NCBI GenBank assembly: GCA_013399695.1
Contig: VXAU01001777.1
Location: forward strand, 183,519 to 247,518
Length of the DNA stretch: 64,000 nucleotides
Direction of reading: 5' to 3'
Source: Formicarius rufipectus
Taxonomy: Eukaryota; Chordata; Aves; Passeriformes; Formicariidae
The stretch's first letter is position 1, and each line of letters starts with the position of its first letter. Position numbers and translations under genes: made by a program. Positions 12,425 to 22,934 of the stretch are shown one piece after another. The notes beneath the pieces were generated by a model. The model saw nothing but the letters and a program-made list of their open reading frames with translations, did no database searches and was not told where the DNA came from.

Positions 12425-13119
12425 GAACTTTTTCTTTCACTTCCTTTTCCCTCTGCCTTTTTGCTCTTGAAATCACTGGTCCAGACAGTCTCATCTCAGC
12501 CAAACACATATTTTAAATTACATGCAAATATACCTTTCAGATCTTTTAAAACTCATTTTTCAAGGAAAAGGATTGGAAAATTTGCAGTGCTTAGTGTGGG
12601 TGGGAAAAGCCTTGAGAAAGAGATATCCAAATACATCATGCTGAGCTTAAGTAAGAGGCTGCTTCCCCTGAGCACCTTCAGAGCCACGTTACTTGAGTTT
12701 GCTTGAAAACACCACATGGCATTTTCACCAGTGCAGCTTTGCTAAACATTTTGCCATGTGATTGGCCTGTGAGTTGCACCACTGAGTATGGCTAAAATAT
12801 GAGACTTGGACAAGACAAAATATATTTTCAACAGAAAGTTACATCTTATTTCTCCTTAAATAATATTTTTGTACCAAATGCTTTACTTCTCTTGCTAGGT
12901 ATTTGGGGATAAAACCTCCTTTTAAAAATTGGTAATAATTATGAAAATAACATTTAAGTTTTTGTAGTTCTCCAAAATGCTTGAACTGTGGAAAATTCAT
13001 CCTCTAAGAACACAAAATGCAGATGATGTGAGTCTAGAAAGCTCTAAAGGTATGAAGATTAAGAAGCTCCACTAGAGGTACATGCAATGTGACAGTTGCT
13101 GTTCTTCTCTCTGTAACAG
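12425..13119. other. unique non-coding DNA
   Basis: No gene or transposon recognised. It contains an octamer ATGCAAAT at 12,522-12,529, a word expected a few times by chance in a window of this size. Confidence 0.55.
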
Positions 13120-13326
13120 ATGCCTGTGGCTGAATACACAGGATTGGATATATATGCACTCACATACTGTAAAACTAGTCCTACTGGATCCAGGAATCCT
13201 GAGGATTTAATTGAGAGATTGGGAAAAAAAATCTGTGAATGTCAAGTTACAGCTGTAGAAAATAAGAATTCTGCATCTATCATCAGTGCAATAGTTCGGA
13301 GGGGAGGAAATCTTGTCTAAAAGCAG
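13120..13326 (+). other. possible coding exon, function unknown
   Basis: A pyrimidine-rich tract, GTTCTTCTCTCTGTAACAG, ends at 13,119 and is a good acceptor. CAG-GTACAG at 13,324-13,332 is a fair donor. The 207-base interval opens with ATG, and that frame runs 66 codons to TAA at 13,318-13,320, a few bases before the donor. The other two frames close sooner. The peptide is mixed and soluble in character, with LIERLGKKICECQ as a possible amphipathic stretch. I recognise no domain. The stop just before the donor would make this the last coding exon, followed by a spliced 3' UTR, which is unusual and counts against it. Confidence 0.17.
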
Positions 13327-15589
13327 GTACAGCAAGTATGATTTGCCTGAGTTTATCCTTTGAACTTGGAGAAAAATGTTCTCCACCTAGGTGAGCAAGA
13401 GCCAGCTGCCTTCTTGCTTGTATATATATATGCATGTCTGGTCCTGTAGAGTGGGCAGAAACTGAGCTGATGCACTAAGCAAGTGTAATTTAAATAACAG
13501 GTTTAATTACAATCTCTGAACTGGAGTATCAGGTTTGTGACAAATGTGTAGTAATTTCCACTGCACTTTATGGAGTCAGCAAATGTTGATCAACAGGTGT
13601 TGCTTACTTTGTCTTTTTGAAGTTTTGATTTAAAATAACTGAGATCAAACCAGTTCTAAGAACAAGATACTCATGCATTAGATTGATAGTTTATTCATTT
13701 TACCAATTCACTGTTTTTCATGGTATGTAATAGCAACAGACATTGCAAAGCAACTGCAATGACAAGATAGTAGGGTTTTTAAAGCCAAAACTGCTGAGTG
13801 CTGGTAAAAGCATTAGAAAAATTAATAGCTTCTGTACAGACATGGTATGTGGTGACAGTTGTTTTCCTGCATATGTCAATAATCACTTCCTATTCAGAGG
13901 ATATGTCATCAAACCATTCTAAAGGCTAAGAGCTGTACATTTTCCTTAATCAGTCAGAGCTGTATTCCCACAGCATTTGGAAAATCTGCCCTTAAATCTT
14001 CCTTGTAGTTTAGAGCATGAAGGAAATCTCTTATGTTAAAATTATTTTGCCTCTGGTTAGCAGAGAATAATGTTGCTAATGCAAAAAAAAAAAAAAATGT
14101 ACATAAGCAGTTTAATTTCAGAAGCCATTTTCTAAACATTTCATTTGTTTTATGTCCATTACCTACGCTAAAAGTGAATGCCAAAGTGGGAATTATATTT
14201 TAGAAAGAAACTTTTTTCTCATTAAAATGTACTTTATGCCTTTTTATGAGGCTCTCTAGAGAATTAAACCAAATAGTTGATTCTCAGAAGTACTTCCATT
14301 TACTTAAAAATAAGAATTTTTCATTTTTATTTTTGTTACAGAACATGGCAGTTTAAAAGAAATTATTCAAGCAAAATGGGTTGTTGAATTCCTTTCCTTT
14401 GTTTTTCCCAGTGTCTTTTGCTTTTCCACAAGACTCTAAAAAAAAACCCACAAACAACTTCCATGTATTTGAATGCTTATTTGGCACTGTTAAATCAATA
14501 TTAGAAATAAATAAATTACTCCAGAAGCTATTTTGAGATTCAAAATCTGTCAGTTTTATTTTGTCCCCTCTAATTCAGACCCACTTTTTCTGTTCCCTTG
14601 ATTTTTCTTCCCTTTCCACTTCCCCTAAACCTCTGCAGCATTTCAGAGAAATACATTGATGACTGTAGGATTTTTGCCTTGTTTCTATGTTCCAATACTG
14701 GAATTCAAGAAAAAAGTTGCACCTAATTCGTTCCGTTTTGATTCCTCTGATGTCAAAACCTAAGTGAGATACGCTGCGTAGCACTTTGGTCTCCTCAGGA
14801 TGAGAAGTCAATTTTGTGTTGTCCTGTATCAGGCCCTATGATTTCCATAATGCTTGATTAATAGAAAACAAAAGGGGCTCATCCCCTGTGTTTTCAAATC
14901 GATCCATTCTGTTTTAAAAAAAAAAAAAAAAAAATTAAAAATACAGTGAGCAAAAAAATTTACTTTGTGTTAATTCTCTTCTCTTTTTCTTTGGCAAATT
15001 TTAGACAACCTTGCCAATTCCAATCCTTTTTGAAAAATAACATTTGGGGTTTTGTTTTTCCAGCTATGTTTGTAAAGACCTGAATAACTGAATATAAAAC
15101 ATATATTCCATTTATATGTGAGCAGATTTTTGCTTCTCTATTTGAAGCATGAGGATAAGTAATTCCAGTGACAAGTTATTGAATACAGGGCCGTACAGCA
15201 AGACAGACAATGAGAACTTCTAGTGAATGAGAGCCATCGCAGGAAATCACAGGGAAAGAGCTGTGGGTCCCATTCTGCAGTTCCCCAGCCTGGTTTTTAC
15301 ACCTTTCCACCTCGAAATTTCCATCCTGAAGTGTCTTAGCATCCATTAAAAAAAATTTTCAGTACATTGATTCCAACTATTCCTGATTCCACCCTCCTGA
15401 AAAGACCCTCCTTAACAAGTTTTATGTCAGGTCTGCCCCAGAGTTTCCTGTGTGAAAGTGAGGCTTGAACTTTTCCCCACACATAAAATACTGTGAACTT
15501 GTCCCAAAACTTGACAATTGCTGCTCCTTAGTGTGATAGGACACCTTGGCTCCATGAACAGGGCTCCCTGAAGTCCAGCTCCTCTTGGG
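13327..15589. other. unique AT-rich non-coding DNA
   Basis: No gene or transposon recognised. It includes a (TA)n stretch near 13,421-13,430 and A runs near 14,083-14,096 and 14,916-14,934. A minus-strand frame near 13,954-14,060 lies behind a CTGCTAACCAG acceptor-like site but is too short to call. Confidence 0.55.
14916..14934. repeat. poly-A tract
   Basis: Nineteen A followed by TTAAAA. I see no retroposed body upstream. Confidence 0.85.
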
Positions 15590-15846
15590 ATGACTCCAGA
15601 AAAGAAGTTGCAGTTCATGCTATTCCACCAAAGGGAGAATGGAATGATATATGTTCCCTCCAGGCTTTCTGTTTCTCTTAAAGGCACTAATCAAAAAGTA
15701 GCCATAGAACCAGAAGACTTGGGGGATGATGCTGTAGAGGTGTTCATGACTTCTGTTGCAAAGTGGAGGAAAGATCTTCAGGAAAGAGTCACAGCAGGAC
15801 TATATGCTGGTTTTACGCTCTGATAATATTTCTGTTTCTCCTCAAG

Positions 15847-16066
15847 GGCTGATGAGAGGAATAACTCCTTTAGATACCAGTGGTTTCTTGCTGCAACTTA
15901 TTATCAATCCTGTTAGGTGTTCATCCAGAGGCAATTCAAAGAAAAGCTGGCTGATTAAGAAAGACCCCGTTGTCTGGTGTTATAGATACTGGCCTATGAC
16001 TTTGTCCTTAGTGACCTAAGAGGTACTGTAAGTTGAATTTTTATTAGCAGTGCTTCCTCAATAAAG
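15847..16066 (+). other. possible terminal exon with poly(A) signal
   Basis: TTCTGTTTCTCCTCAAG at 15,830-15,846 is a usable acceptor. In one frame about 57 codons follow, including SKKSWLIKKDPVVWCYRYW, up to TAA at 16,017-16,019. AATAAA at 16,060-16,065 is followed by a T-rich stretch, so acceptor, frame, stop and poly(A) signal occur in the right order. Another plus-strand frame just upstream (15,590-15,823) has acidic, protein-like composition (EPEDLGDDAVEVF) but no clear splice sites. I recognise neither peptide. Chance remains likely. Confidence 0.15.
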
Positions 16067-16089
16067 CTATTTTCCCTCAAACCTCACAT

Positions 16090-16345
16090 ATTAAATTGAT
16101 TATGCACCATGTCATTTTAAAAGTATGCAGTTGCTGTTGATTTATATGGTCAGACTGCCTGCCAACTCAGCAGTTTCCATCCTAAAATAACAGATCTAAA
16201 AAACCCCAAGTCCCACGGTTGGCTGCTTTATGTTGTAATGAGTCAGCTGCAGATCTGTGCAACCACTAATTTCAGCCCAATTGTCCAAAGGGACAAGCAA
16301 AAACATGCAATTTTATAGCAATTATAATCAGTGAAGAACTCTACA
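16090..16345. promoter_or_regulatory. possible conserved non-coding element
   Basis: Complex repeat-free sequence with a composite TGAGTCAGCTGCAG at 16,239-16,252 (AP-1/MARE half joined to an E-box CAGCTG), an inverted repeat TTGTCC-AAAG-GGACAA at 16,281-16,296, and TTATAGCAATTATAATCA. The even base mix and dense motifs resemble vertebrate enhancers. This is inference from texture; alignment to other vertebrates would decide. Confidence 0.25.
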
Positions 16346-17184
16346 TGGAAATGGTCAGCAGAAATATCAAGAAAAGAATTTAGATCAGGAAACATTTTCT
16401 CTATGTGTGCTCACTTGCTTTCTATATATACATATATATGTTTCCAGTAAGCAGTTAAATGACAATCTCTGACCTTCTTGGTCAGTTTTGGAAAAGACAA
16501 AGATGATAGAAAGCCAAACTAGAACAAAACAAAAAAGGAAAACCCCAACTCTGGTGAAGTCAATGAAGTTTTTGGAGTGGTTGAAGGTTTGCAACTAAGT
16601 GTGTAGTTAAGTGAGTGAATGCTGGCAAGGCAGTGCAAGTTTTAGTACTGTGTCTTAATACCATAACAAAATAAATAAAAAATTTTCTGTGCATGGTTAT
16701 TTGAGATGTAAACAAGACAGGCCTGTCTAGTATGTCTGATACTCTACCATTGAACAGCACACAGACTAACGGAGAGCAGTAGTAAGTATGGCAAATGTAC
16801 AGTCATAACTAAAAGGAAGAAAAGATAGAGAGGTCTACCACAAAGCTAAATAAAGCTGCCACACTCTTCATGTGTATAATATGTGGCTTTATATTAATTA
16901 GGAAGGAGTAAGAGAAGAAATTAGCTTATGCTCTACTTGCAGTAGTTCAAGATACAGAACTGATCTCTTCAGAATATTCTTATATGGCTACACGTCTTGA
17001 CTGCTCAAAACCTGCTGCACCATAGTGCTACAGTCCTTTCTTTTTGACTGAAACACAAGAAGCCATAGGGTGAATACAGATTTTAAAAATGCCATTCTCA
17101 TAGTTCTCTAGTGGTAGCACAAAAAAATTTCCAACCTATGTCGTATAGCATTTTGGTAGGAAGCCCAGCTCAGTAATCTTCCCT
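16346..17184. other. unique non-coding DNA
   Basis: No gene recognised. A short (TA)n-like stretch lies at about 16,422-16,440. Confidence 0.55.
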
Positions 17185-17690
17185 TTTGGCACTATTAAAG
17201 GCACCAGGCATTGAGGTGTCCATTTTTGGTGTGAAAGATCCAACAAGCATCTGACAATCACTGCAAGATGCTGGCTTTCATCATTCCAATTACTTATGAC
17301 AATAATCATGTGTGACTATGCCGTTTTAAGATGATCTATAGAGCCTCATACTTAACTTGTCTATTGTTTCTGTTAATGATGCATAGTTAAGCCTAGAGCA
17401 ATAATGTAATGAGATGAATCCAACAGAGTTCATTTGTGGGGCCTGTGAAAGAAATATCTTTAACAGACCTTACATTTAATGAGAATATGGTATTGATTAA
17501 ATTAGATCCACAATGGCATAAACAATAACACTGATTTCCAAAGTGTGCTGATTGAGCTACTACTTCAGATTTGGGCTCTAGGGTTAGAAATAGGGTGAAT
17601 GCATATCCATAAATAGTCTTTGCATGGCATCAGTACTAATTAGTGTAATTATATGCCAATGTCATTTGCTTAATTTATGAGTTGGCAGCA
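17185..17690. promoter_or_regulatory. possible conserved non-coding element
   Basis: A roughly 500-base repeat-free stretch with homeodomain cores TAATTAG (17,637-17,643) and TAATTA (17,646-17,651) nine bases apart, a POU-like TTTGCAT (17,619-17,625), TGATTAAATTAG near 17,493, and several AATTACTTATG-like words near 17,288. No frame is open. It resembles developmental enhancer DNA. Conservation is untested. Confidence 0.25.
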
Positions 17691-20689
17691 TGGCTGAAAG
17701 TAGGGGTTTTTTCTTGCCTTTTCTGTTTAGAATTTGCTTATTTAGGATGAAGTCGTTAGTTTACAATTAAGTCACTTTATTTCCTCTAGCTCTAATATTA
17801 ATGGAACACTTCATCACTGGAGCCCATATCTTGCCATTCTGGTAAATAGAGGGAGGAACTCCTATGGGGTTTAGCTTCCCACTCCATCATTAAAGCTGCA
17901 GGAGGAATTTCTTACATGTGCTATATGAGACAATGAGGCAATTTCTTATTAAGTCATTTTTGTACAGACATTGCCATCTTCATGCCTCCAGTGGCTCTTT
18001 AGATCCCCCCACCACTCCGGCCCCCCCCCAAACACTCTCCCAGCACAATCCAGAAGTTCAGATGTGGAAGAAGGCTTCGCTTTGCAGGGGGGAGAAAAAG
18101 TGAAACTGGCTATATGACAGTTTTACCAATCCAAATCAGTCCCAAACATTCAATTCTAGGATATGTGTCTGACAGCAGTTGATAACAGGTCCCTCTAATG
18201 AAAGCTCTATCTCCTTGGTGTAGAAGAGGAATAAGGGACATATTCTTTGGATCACCCTAAACTGTGAGTGTGCCACATAAATAAATCCCTGTTGTTATCA
18301 CCATGTGATGCTTAAAAATAAACAAGCAAAAATACCATAAAAAGATAGGAGAGATTCTGGGGTTTCCTCAATCTGTATTAAAAACCAAAATCAACAAAAC
18401 AAAAGCGAAAAATTGGCTCAGGGTTTTTTTTGAGGATTTTTTTAATGGTACAGCACAGTGTATTTGAACAATCCGCCTCTCCCTCCATGCTGTTCCCCTC
18501 TAGTGGTGGATCAGAGAAGAAACGCTGCAAAGCTGATACAGAGCACAGCCAGCTCCTTGCTACGGAACGGGGCAGCAAATATTTTGGGTCACCTTTTAGA
18601 GTAAAATATAAGCAATTGTTCCTGTTGTTTTAAATACTGTATTTTCCAGACAAGTCATATCCTTTCATACATTTCCTTAATTTTCCCCCTGAAACTAAAT
18701 AACCTACAAATACATAGCACATACTTCCCTTTTACAGTTCTCTTTGCTGCTCAGTGCATGAGGCATGTTATTGCAACAAAACACTGTATTATAATCCCAA
18801 TTCACTAGTTGTGTCCTTTATCCTTCTAAGTCATTCTAGATAAGTTTTTAAATAATCTCAAATCTAATGCATCTGAGAATGTGTGCTATGACTTTGTACC
18901 AGCAGGGCTGTGCTTAACAGGGATATATGTCCTTGCATATAAACTCTGTTCCTAAACCTTCTGAACTGAGTAACTTTAGTTCATTAAAAAATCCCCTTTG
19001 TGCCTCTCCTAAAAGAAGCCCTGGGTGGCTGCAGTGGATGACCATGTGAGGATGTGTCAGAACAGGACTCTTGCCAAGGCTAGCCTCCTTCCGTGCTCTC
19101 TGTTTGCCCATAATACTCTGGAGGAAGATGCTCATTGGAGAACTTTGCCTTTTGACAGCAGGAGTAGCTGTTTTCTCAATTTGCTGAGGTGGGCAGGAGT
19201 GCAGAAAGGATGAAGCTGGGCAGCTGGCAGGGGTCTGATAGCAGTTAAATGGAGGGCTGGGGATATTGCCTGAGTGTGGAAGTCCTGTCCTGGCATTCTT
19301 TCATCCATCCCACATTCTAGCCTCCTTATTCATCTCAGATGTCTTTCAGAAGCCTTCCCAGGAGAAACAGATGTCTCATGCTTAAGAGAGGAAATACTGA
19401 AAGCTCTTGAGATGTTCAATCTTGGAGGATTGATGCAATCTCTCCCCTTTGGCAACACAGTGTTCAGTTCCCCTCTTGCACAATCAGAGCCTGAAGAACT
19501 ACCATAAGATTTTTTTTTTCTGTTTGAATAAAGGATGGTACCTTCGGCAGGTTCATAATGGTCTTAAAAGTGGGCAGCTCTTTGGTATTAAGCCATATAA
19601 TTTATCAGTGTTTGAAAAGTCATGTTGAGAAAAGGATAGCAGTGATGTGTGTATTGGCATACGGGCTCAGAGTTTCAAGGTCTTTAAGGTACCTTAAGCT
19701 TGTTCATCAAAAAGTAGCCCTTTATGATTGATAGATCATTTAGCAAATATCAATTTTTGACCCTTTGAGATGGTAAATAGCTTAAAAATAAGAAGTATGT
19801 GTCTTTCTGTCCTACAATGGCTGAAGTACTTACTCTAGTGCTTTTGGAAGGGGGAGGCAAATATTAATCTGGTTTAGGGCTGACGCCTAATGATCACTCA
19901 CAGACAGAAGTGGCAGACTGACAGGAGTCTGGCAGAGAGGTTGAAACCTGAATTTCCACACAATGGATATGTTCTTGCTTGTATTGTTGTAAACAGGCAA
20001 CCTCTGAGTTGGACTTGCAGCAGATGAATGTTAATTGTTAAACAAAGTGTTTAGATTTTTAAGTAGATATTTTGAGTCATAGACATATGCTCCCATTCTT
20101 GTAAGAGTGTGGGTCAGCTTATGTTCACACTTGCAGTGTTGTAACTTCCTTGAGGCAGTAGCTTCAGCATAGACTTTACCAGAGTGTAAAGGGGAATAGG
20201 TACTCTGAAGAAGGGTGGTTAAGATGTGGAAGGGAAATTAATTGCTGTGGTATACTCAGTAATTTTGCTAGAGGTAGGTAGTATGAAGAGGGGAAAAATA
20301 AACAACAGTTATTCTTAAAAATGGAAGCCAAGCTTCCATAACTAAATGGATACAAAGTACTTTTCCTTCAATAAATCTATTCCAGCTTGCTTGCTTCACA
20401 CACATTTGAGAGCATTTTGTGGATAGCTGTTTGGTCTAACTCCTGGCATATCATTTAATCAGTGTTGTTCCCAGGTCGCTGCTGTTAAGTGTTTGTAGGA
20501 GTACTAGCTGTATACGTGGCACTTGAGGATAACAGCTTGGACAACTGCTAAGGCAGCTGAAAAATCAATGTGTTTTCAAAGCAGCATGTCAGAATTGCAT
20601 CTGCCAGGTTCAGGTGAAGCAGGGCTTTTGGGGGAATTTGGATAGCAGAGGTGACATGGGACAAAAGACAAGGAAACTCCAAAAACCTG
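17691..20689. other. unique non-coding DNA
   Basis: No gene or transposon recognised. A C-rich run (about 18,005-18,030) and T runs near 18,424 and 19,510 are the only simple sequence. Overlapping short frames on both strands near 18,378-18,633 and 18,914-19,507 lack splice support. Confidence 0.55.
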
Positions 20690-21130
20690 GTAGGTAGTAG
20701 GTCTGGAAAGAAAAGAAGGGGGGGAAGGGGGCAAAAATTAAGATAAAGCTTAAGAAGGGGAAGATAAATTAAAAGGACCCAGAATTACACTGAACTTGGA
20801 AGATGCTGACATGTGTTATGATTCTGAAGGAAAGCTAGTGGTGAAGCAAAAAAAGGCATGGGGGTAGAGGAAGGAAAAGAAGTCATCAAATTTTCAGGCA
20901 AGAAACACGTTCATGTGGCAGCACTTCCCTTTGTATGTCCTTGTGCTCATGGGACGTTGGAAAGCAAGAATGGAGGATGCAGTAATAAAAGTAGGAATAT
21001 GTGTCAGAGATGAAGAAAAGGATTGCACTCTGAGGATGGAGATGAAAGGACGAATTTTGAAGATGAAGAAGATACTAGTGTCAAAACTGGGAGGTGGTTT
21101 GGATGTGGTTAAGGGGGAAGGAATCAAACA
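20690..21130. other. purine-rich strand-skewed block
   Basis: The plus strand is strongly enriched in A and G, with GGGGGGGAAGGGGG near 20,718-20,731 and repeated GAAGATGAAGAAG-type words. The skew removes many stops from both strands, which accounts for the overlapping frames of about 90 and 116 codons here; neither looks like a protein. On the minus strand the G-rich part forms a long pyrimidine tract ending in CAG at about 20,703, an acceptor-like context. Confidence 0.6.
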
Positions 21131-21561
21131 CAGTCCCCCCAGTGTCTGGTGGAGTAACAGACAGAGGAGTGGTATTGTCAACTGAACTAGGAAAGTTTGT
21201 GAGGAGGGGTGAATTTGTTTTTGCCATAACCTATCAAAAATCACAAAGAATTACAGACTTTCTTGGTTAACTTATTCATACCTAAACAATGATTTTTATT
21301 CATAGAGTTAACACAGTGTTATCTCCCAGCAACTGAAACAGTTGTGAGCTAATTTAAACCACTCTTACAGTGACCTGTAAAAGGTATCTCTGTTGAAATG
21401 GTTGTTATTTCTGGATTATGTAGGTCTTTCCTACATTTTTACCAGTGAGGTAGGAGAAAAGGGAAAGTGTAATTGGAAGATCCTGGAAATTGGTAAGGAA
21501 ATGTAAGGCAAAATGTTAGTACCTTAAGCAGGTAGTTTGTATGTGCAATGTGCTCTGAGTT
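21131..21561. other. unique non-coding DNA
   Basis: No gene or transposon recognised upstream of the short CR1 tail. Confidence 0.5.
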
Positions 21562-21643
21562 AACTCTGCTTGAGCAGGGAGTTTGGACCACACGACTCCA
21601 CTGTTCTCCCTTCTAACCTTACCCATTCCATGATTCTGTGATT
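21562..21643 (+). mobile_element. CR1 LINE 3' tail, very short copy
   Basis: GCTTGAGCAGGGAGTTTGGA, then a CTCCCTTCTAACCTTACCCA-like block, then ATTCCATGATTCTGTGATT reproduce the extreme 3' end of avian CR1, including the terminal ATTCTGTGAT repeat unit. About 80 bases remain, so this is a severe 5' truncation in plus orientation. Confidence 0.88.
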
Positions 21644-22074
21644 AGTTGCAAGTTGGTGCTGCATTTGTTTGTGCGTTCCGTGGACCTTGGCCTTCCTTGT
21701 CTCATTTCTGCTTACAATGACAACCTCCCTCTATTCATTCCAAGTGACCTGACCCTGATTCCATCTCCTGTGTATTTCCTGCTTATGCTTGAGTAATGAC
21801 AGGAGTTCTTTAGTCATCCAGTTATGATGGCTAGTATTATTCTTGATCCCTTCCTGGACCACAGTTCAGGAAAAAGCTGTTTCTTGGCCATTATTGATAC
21901 AGCTACATAGAGCCGTTTATTCCAAGAATTTTTACAGTAACACAAAATTTATCAGTTTTAGTCTGCACAGCTGAAAGTCATGGTTCTTTTTTTCAGGATT
22001 GACAGGAAAGTTTTTTCTCTGCCAGCTGTCAGGTCCTGGGCATCCATGAGAAATCGTCTCCTAATGAACCATTA
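21644..22074. other. unique non-coding DNA
   Basis: No gene or transposon recognised. Confidence 0.5.
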
Positions 22075-22205
22075 TGGACTACCCACGTGGGAGAGCCTAA
22101 CAGCTGTTTGACAGGCATGCATCAATAAAGTGGCAGCATCATGACTCAGCTGATAAATAGCATTGAAACCATGAGTTGCTAATATTATCATGGCATTCAC
22201 AAAAC
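22075..22205. promoter_or_regulatory. possible regulatory element with clustered E-boxes
   Basis: A 10-base palindrome CCCACGTGGG (22,082-22,091, E-box core CACGTG) is followed by CAGCTG (22,101-22,106), TGACAG (22,109-22,114, MEIS/TGIF-like) and TGACTCAGC (22,142-22,150, AP-1/MARE-like) within 70 bases, then an AT-rich segment with TTGCTAATATTATCATGG. The density of recognised motif types is high. Function is inferred only. Confidence 0.25.
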
Positions 22206-22934
22206 TGAAAAATCAGTGAATTATGCTTTTTTTTCCCCCCTTCTCTGAGCCTCTTCTTTTGCTGTCCTCTGCTCCCAAAGTGGGATGGCGCTGCTGATGC
22301 CAACCTGGCTGTTCCTTCTGGGGAGGCAAGAGCAGCCCCTACTCCTGAGGAAGGCTTGAGGGTGGCCACACTTTCCTTCCATTGCTTCTGTCAGGCCCCA
22401 TGCAGAGTGAAGTCCCCCAGGCACACACCTGGGATCCCAGCAAAAGCACAGTTTTAGAAGCAGATGAGTTGTTATGGGAAAGAGATTTCTGTGCCAGAGG
22501 GATACTTGTAGTAACCAGTCTACTGTGTGACAATACAGATCTAAATTCTTGAGGAATGTGGTGCCTTTTAGCAACATACAGATGAACATACTACTACTTT
22601 TCAATGTCTCAATGCAAAAGACAGACTGTAGTGTGTTTGAGTTTGAAATGTTAAAATGTATTTATAAATCTAATGCTTCCTCCAGCTGGGAGCTGGAGCA
22701 ATTCCTGTAGTTTGTTAGCTACCCAAGGACAGTAGTGGCTGGTCTGTGATAAGAGAAAATTATTCATGCCATATGTCTGCAATACAGATTACATCCTTTA
22801 TTTTTAAACTATTAAAGGAAGGACATGCACATGAGAGGTGGAAGGAAACAAAAAAAAGTAAAAGTTTTAGGGAAGTCAGTCTACCTCCTGCCCCTCCCCT
22901 CAGCAAATGTTTCCTTGTGCAACATCAAGGCCAG
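22206..22934. other. unique non-coding DNA
   Basis: Several minus-strand frames of 64-127 codons overlap at 22,139-22,604. They have no splice support or recognisable content. Confidence 0.5.

Noticed and set aside
12522..12529. Octamer ATGCAAAT
   Set aside because: Expected two or three times in 64 kb of AT-rich DNA.
14916..14934. Poly-A tract as the tail of a processed pseudogene
   Set aside because: No gene-like body or target-site duplication upstream.
20894..21244. 116-codon minus frame and 90-codon plus frame
   Set aside because: Both arise from the purine/pyrimidine skew and look nothing like proteins.
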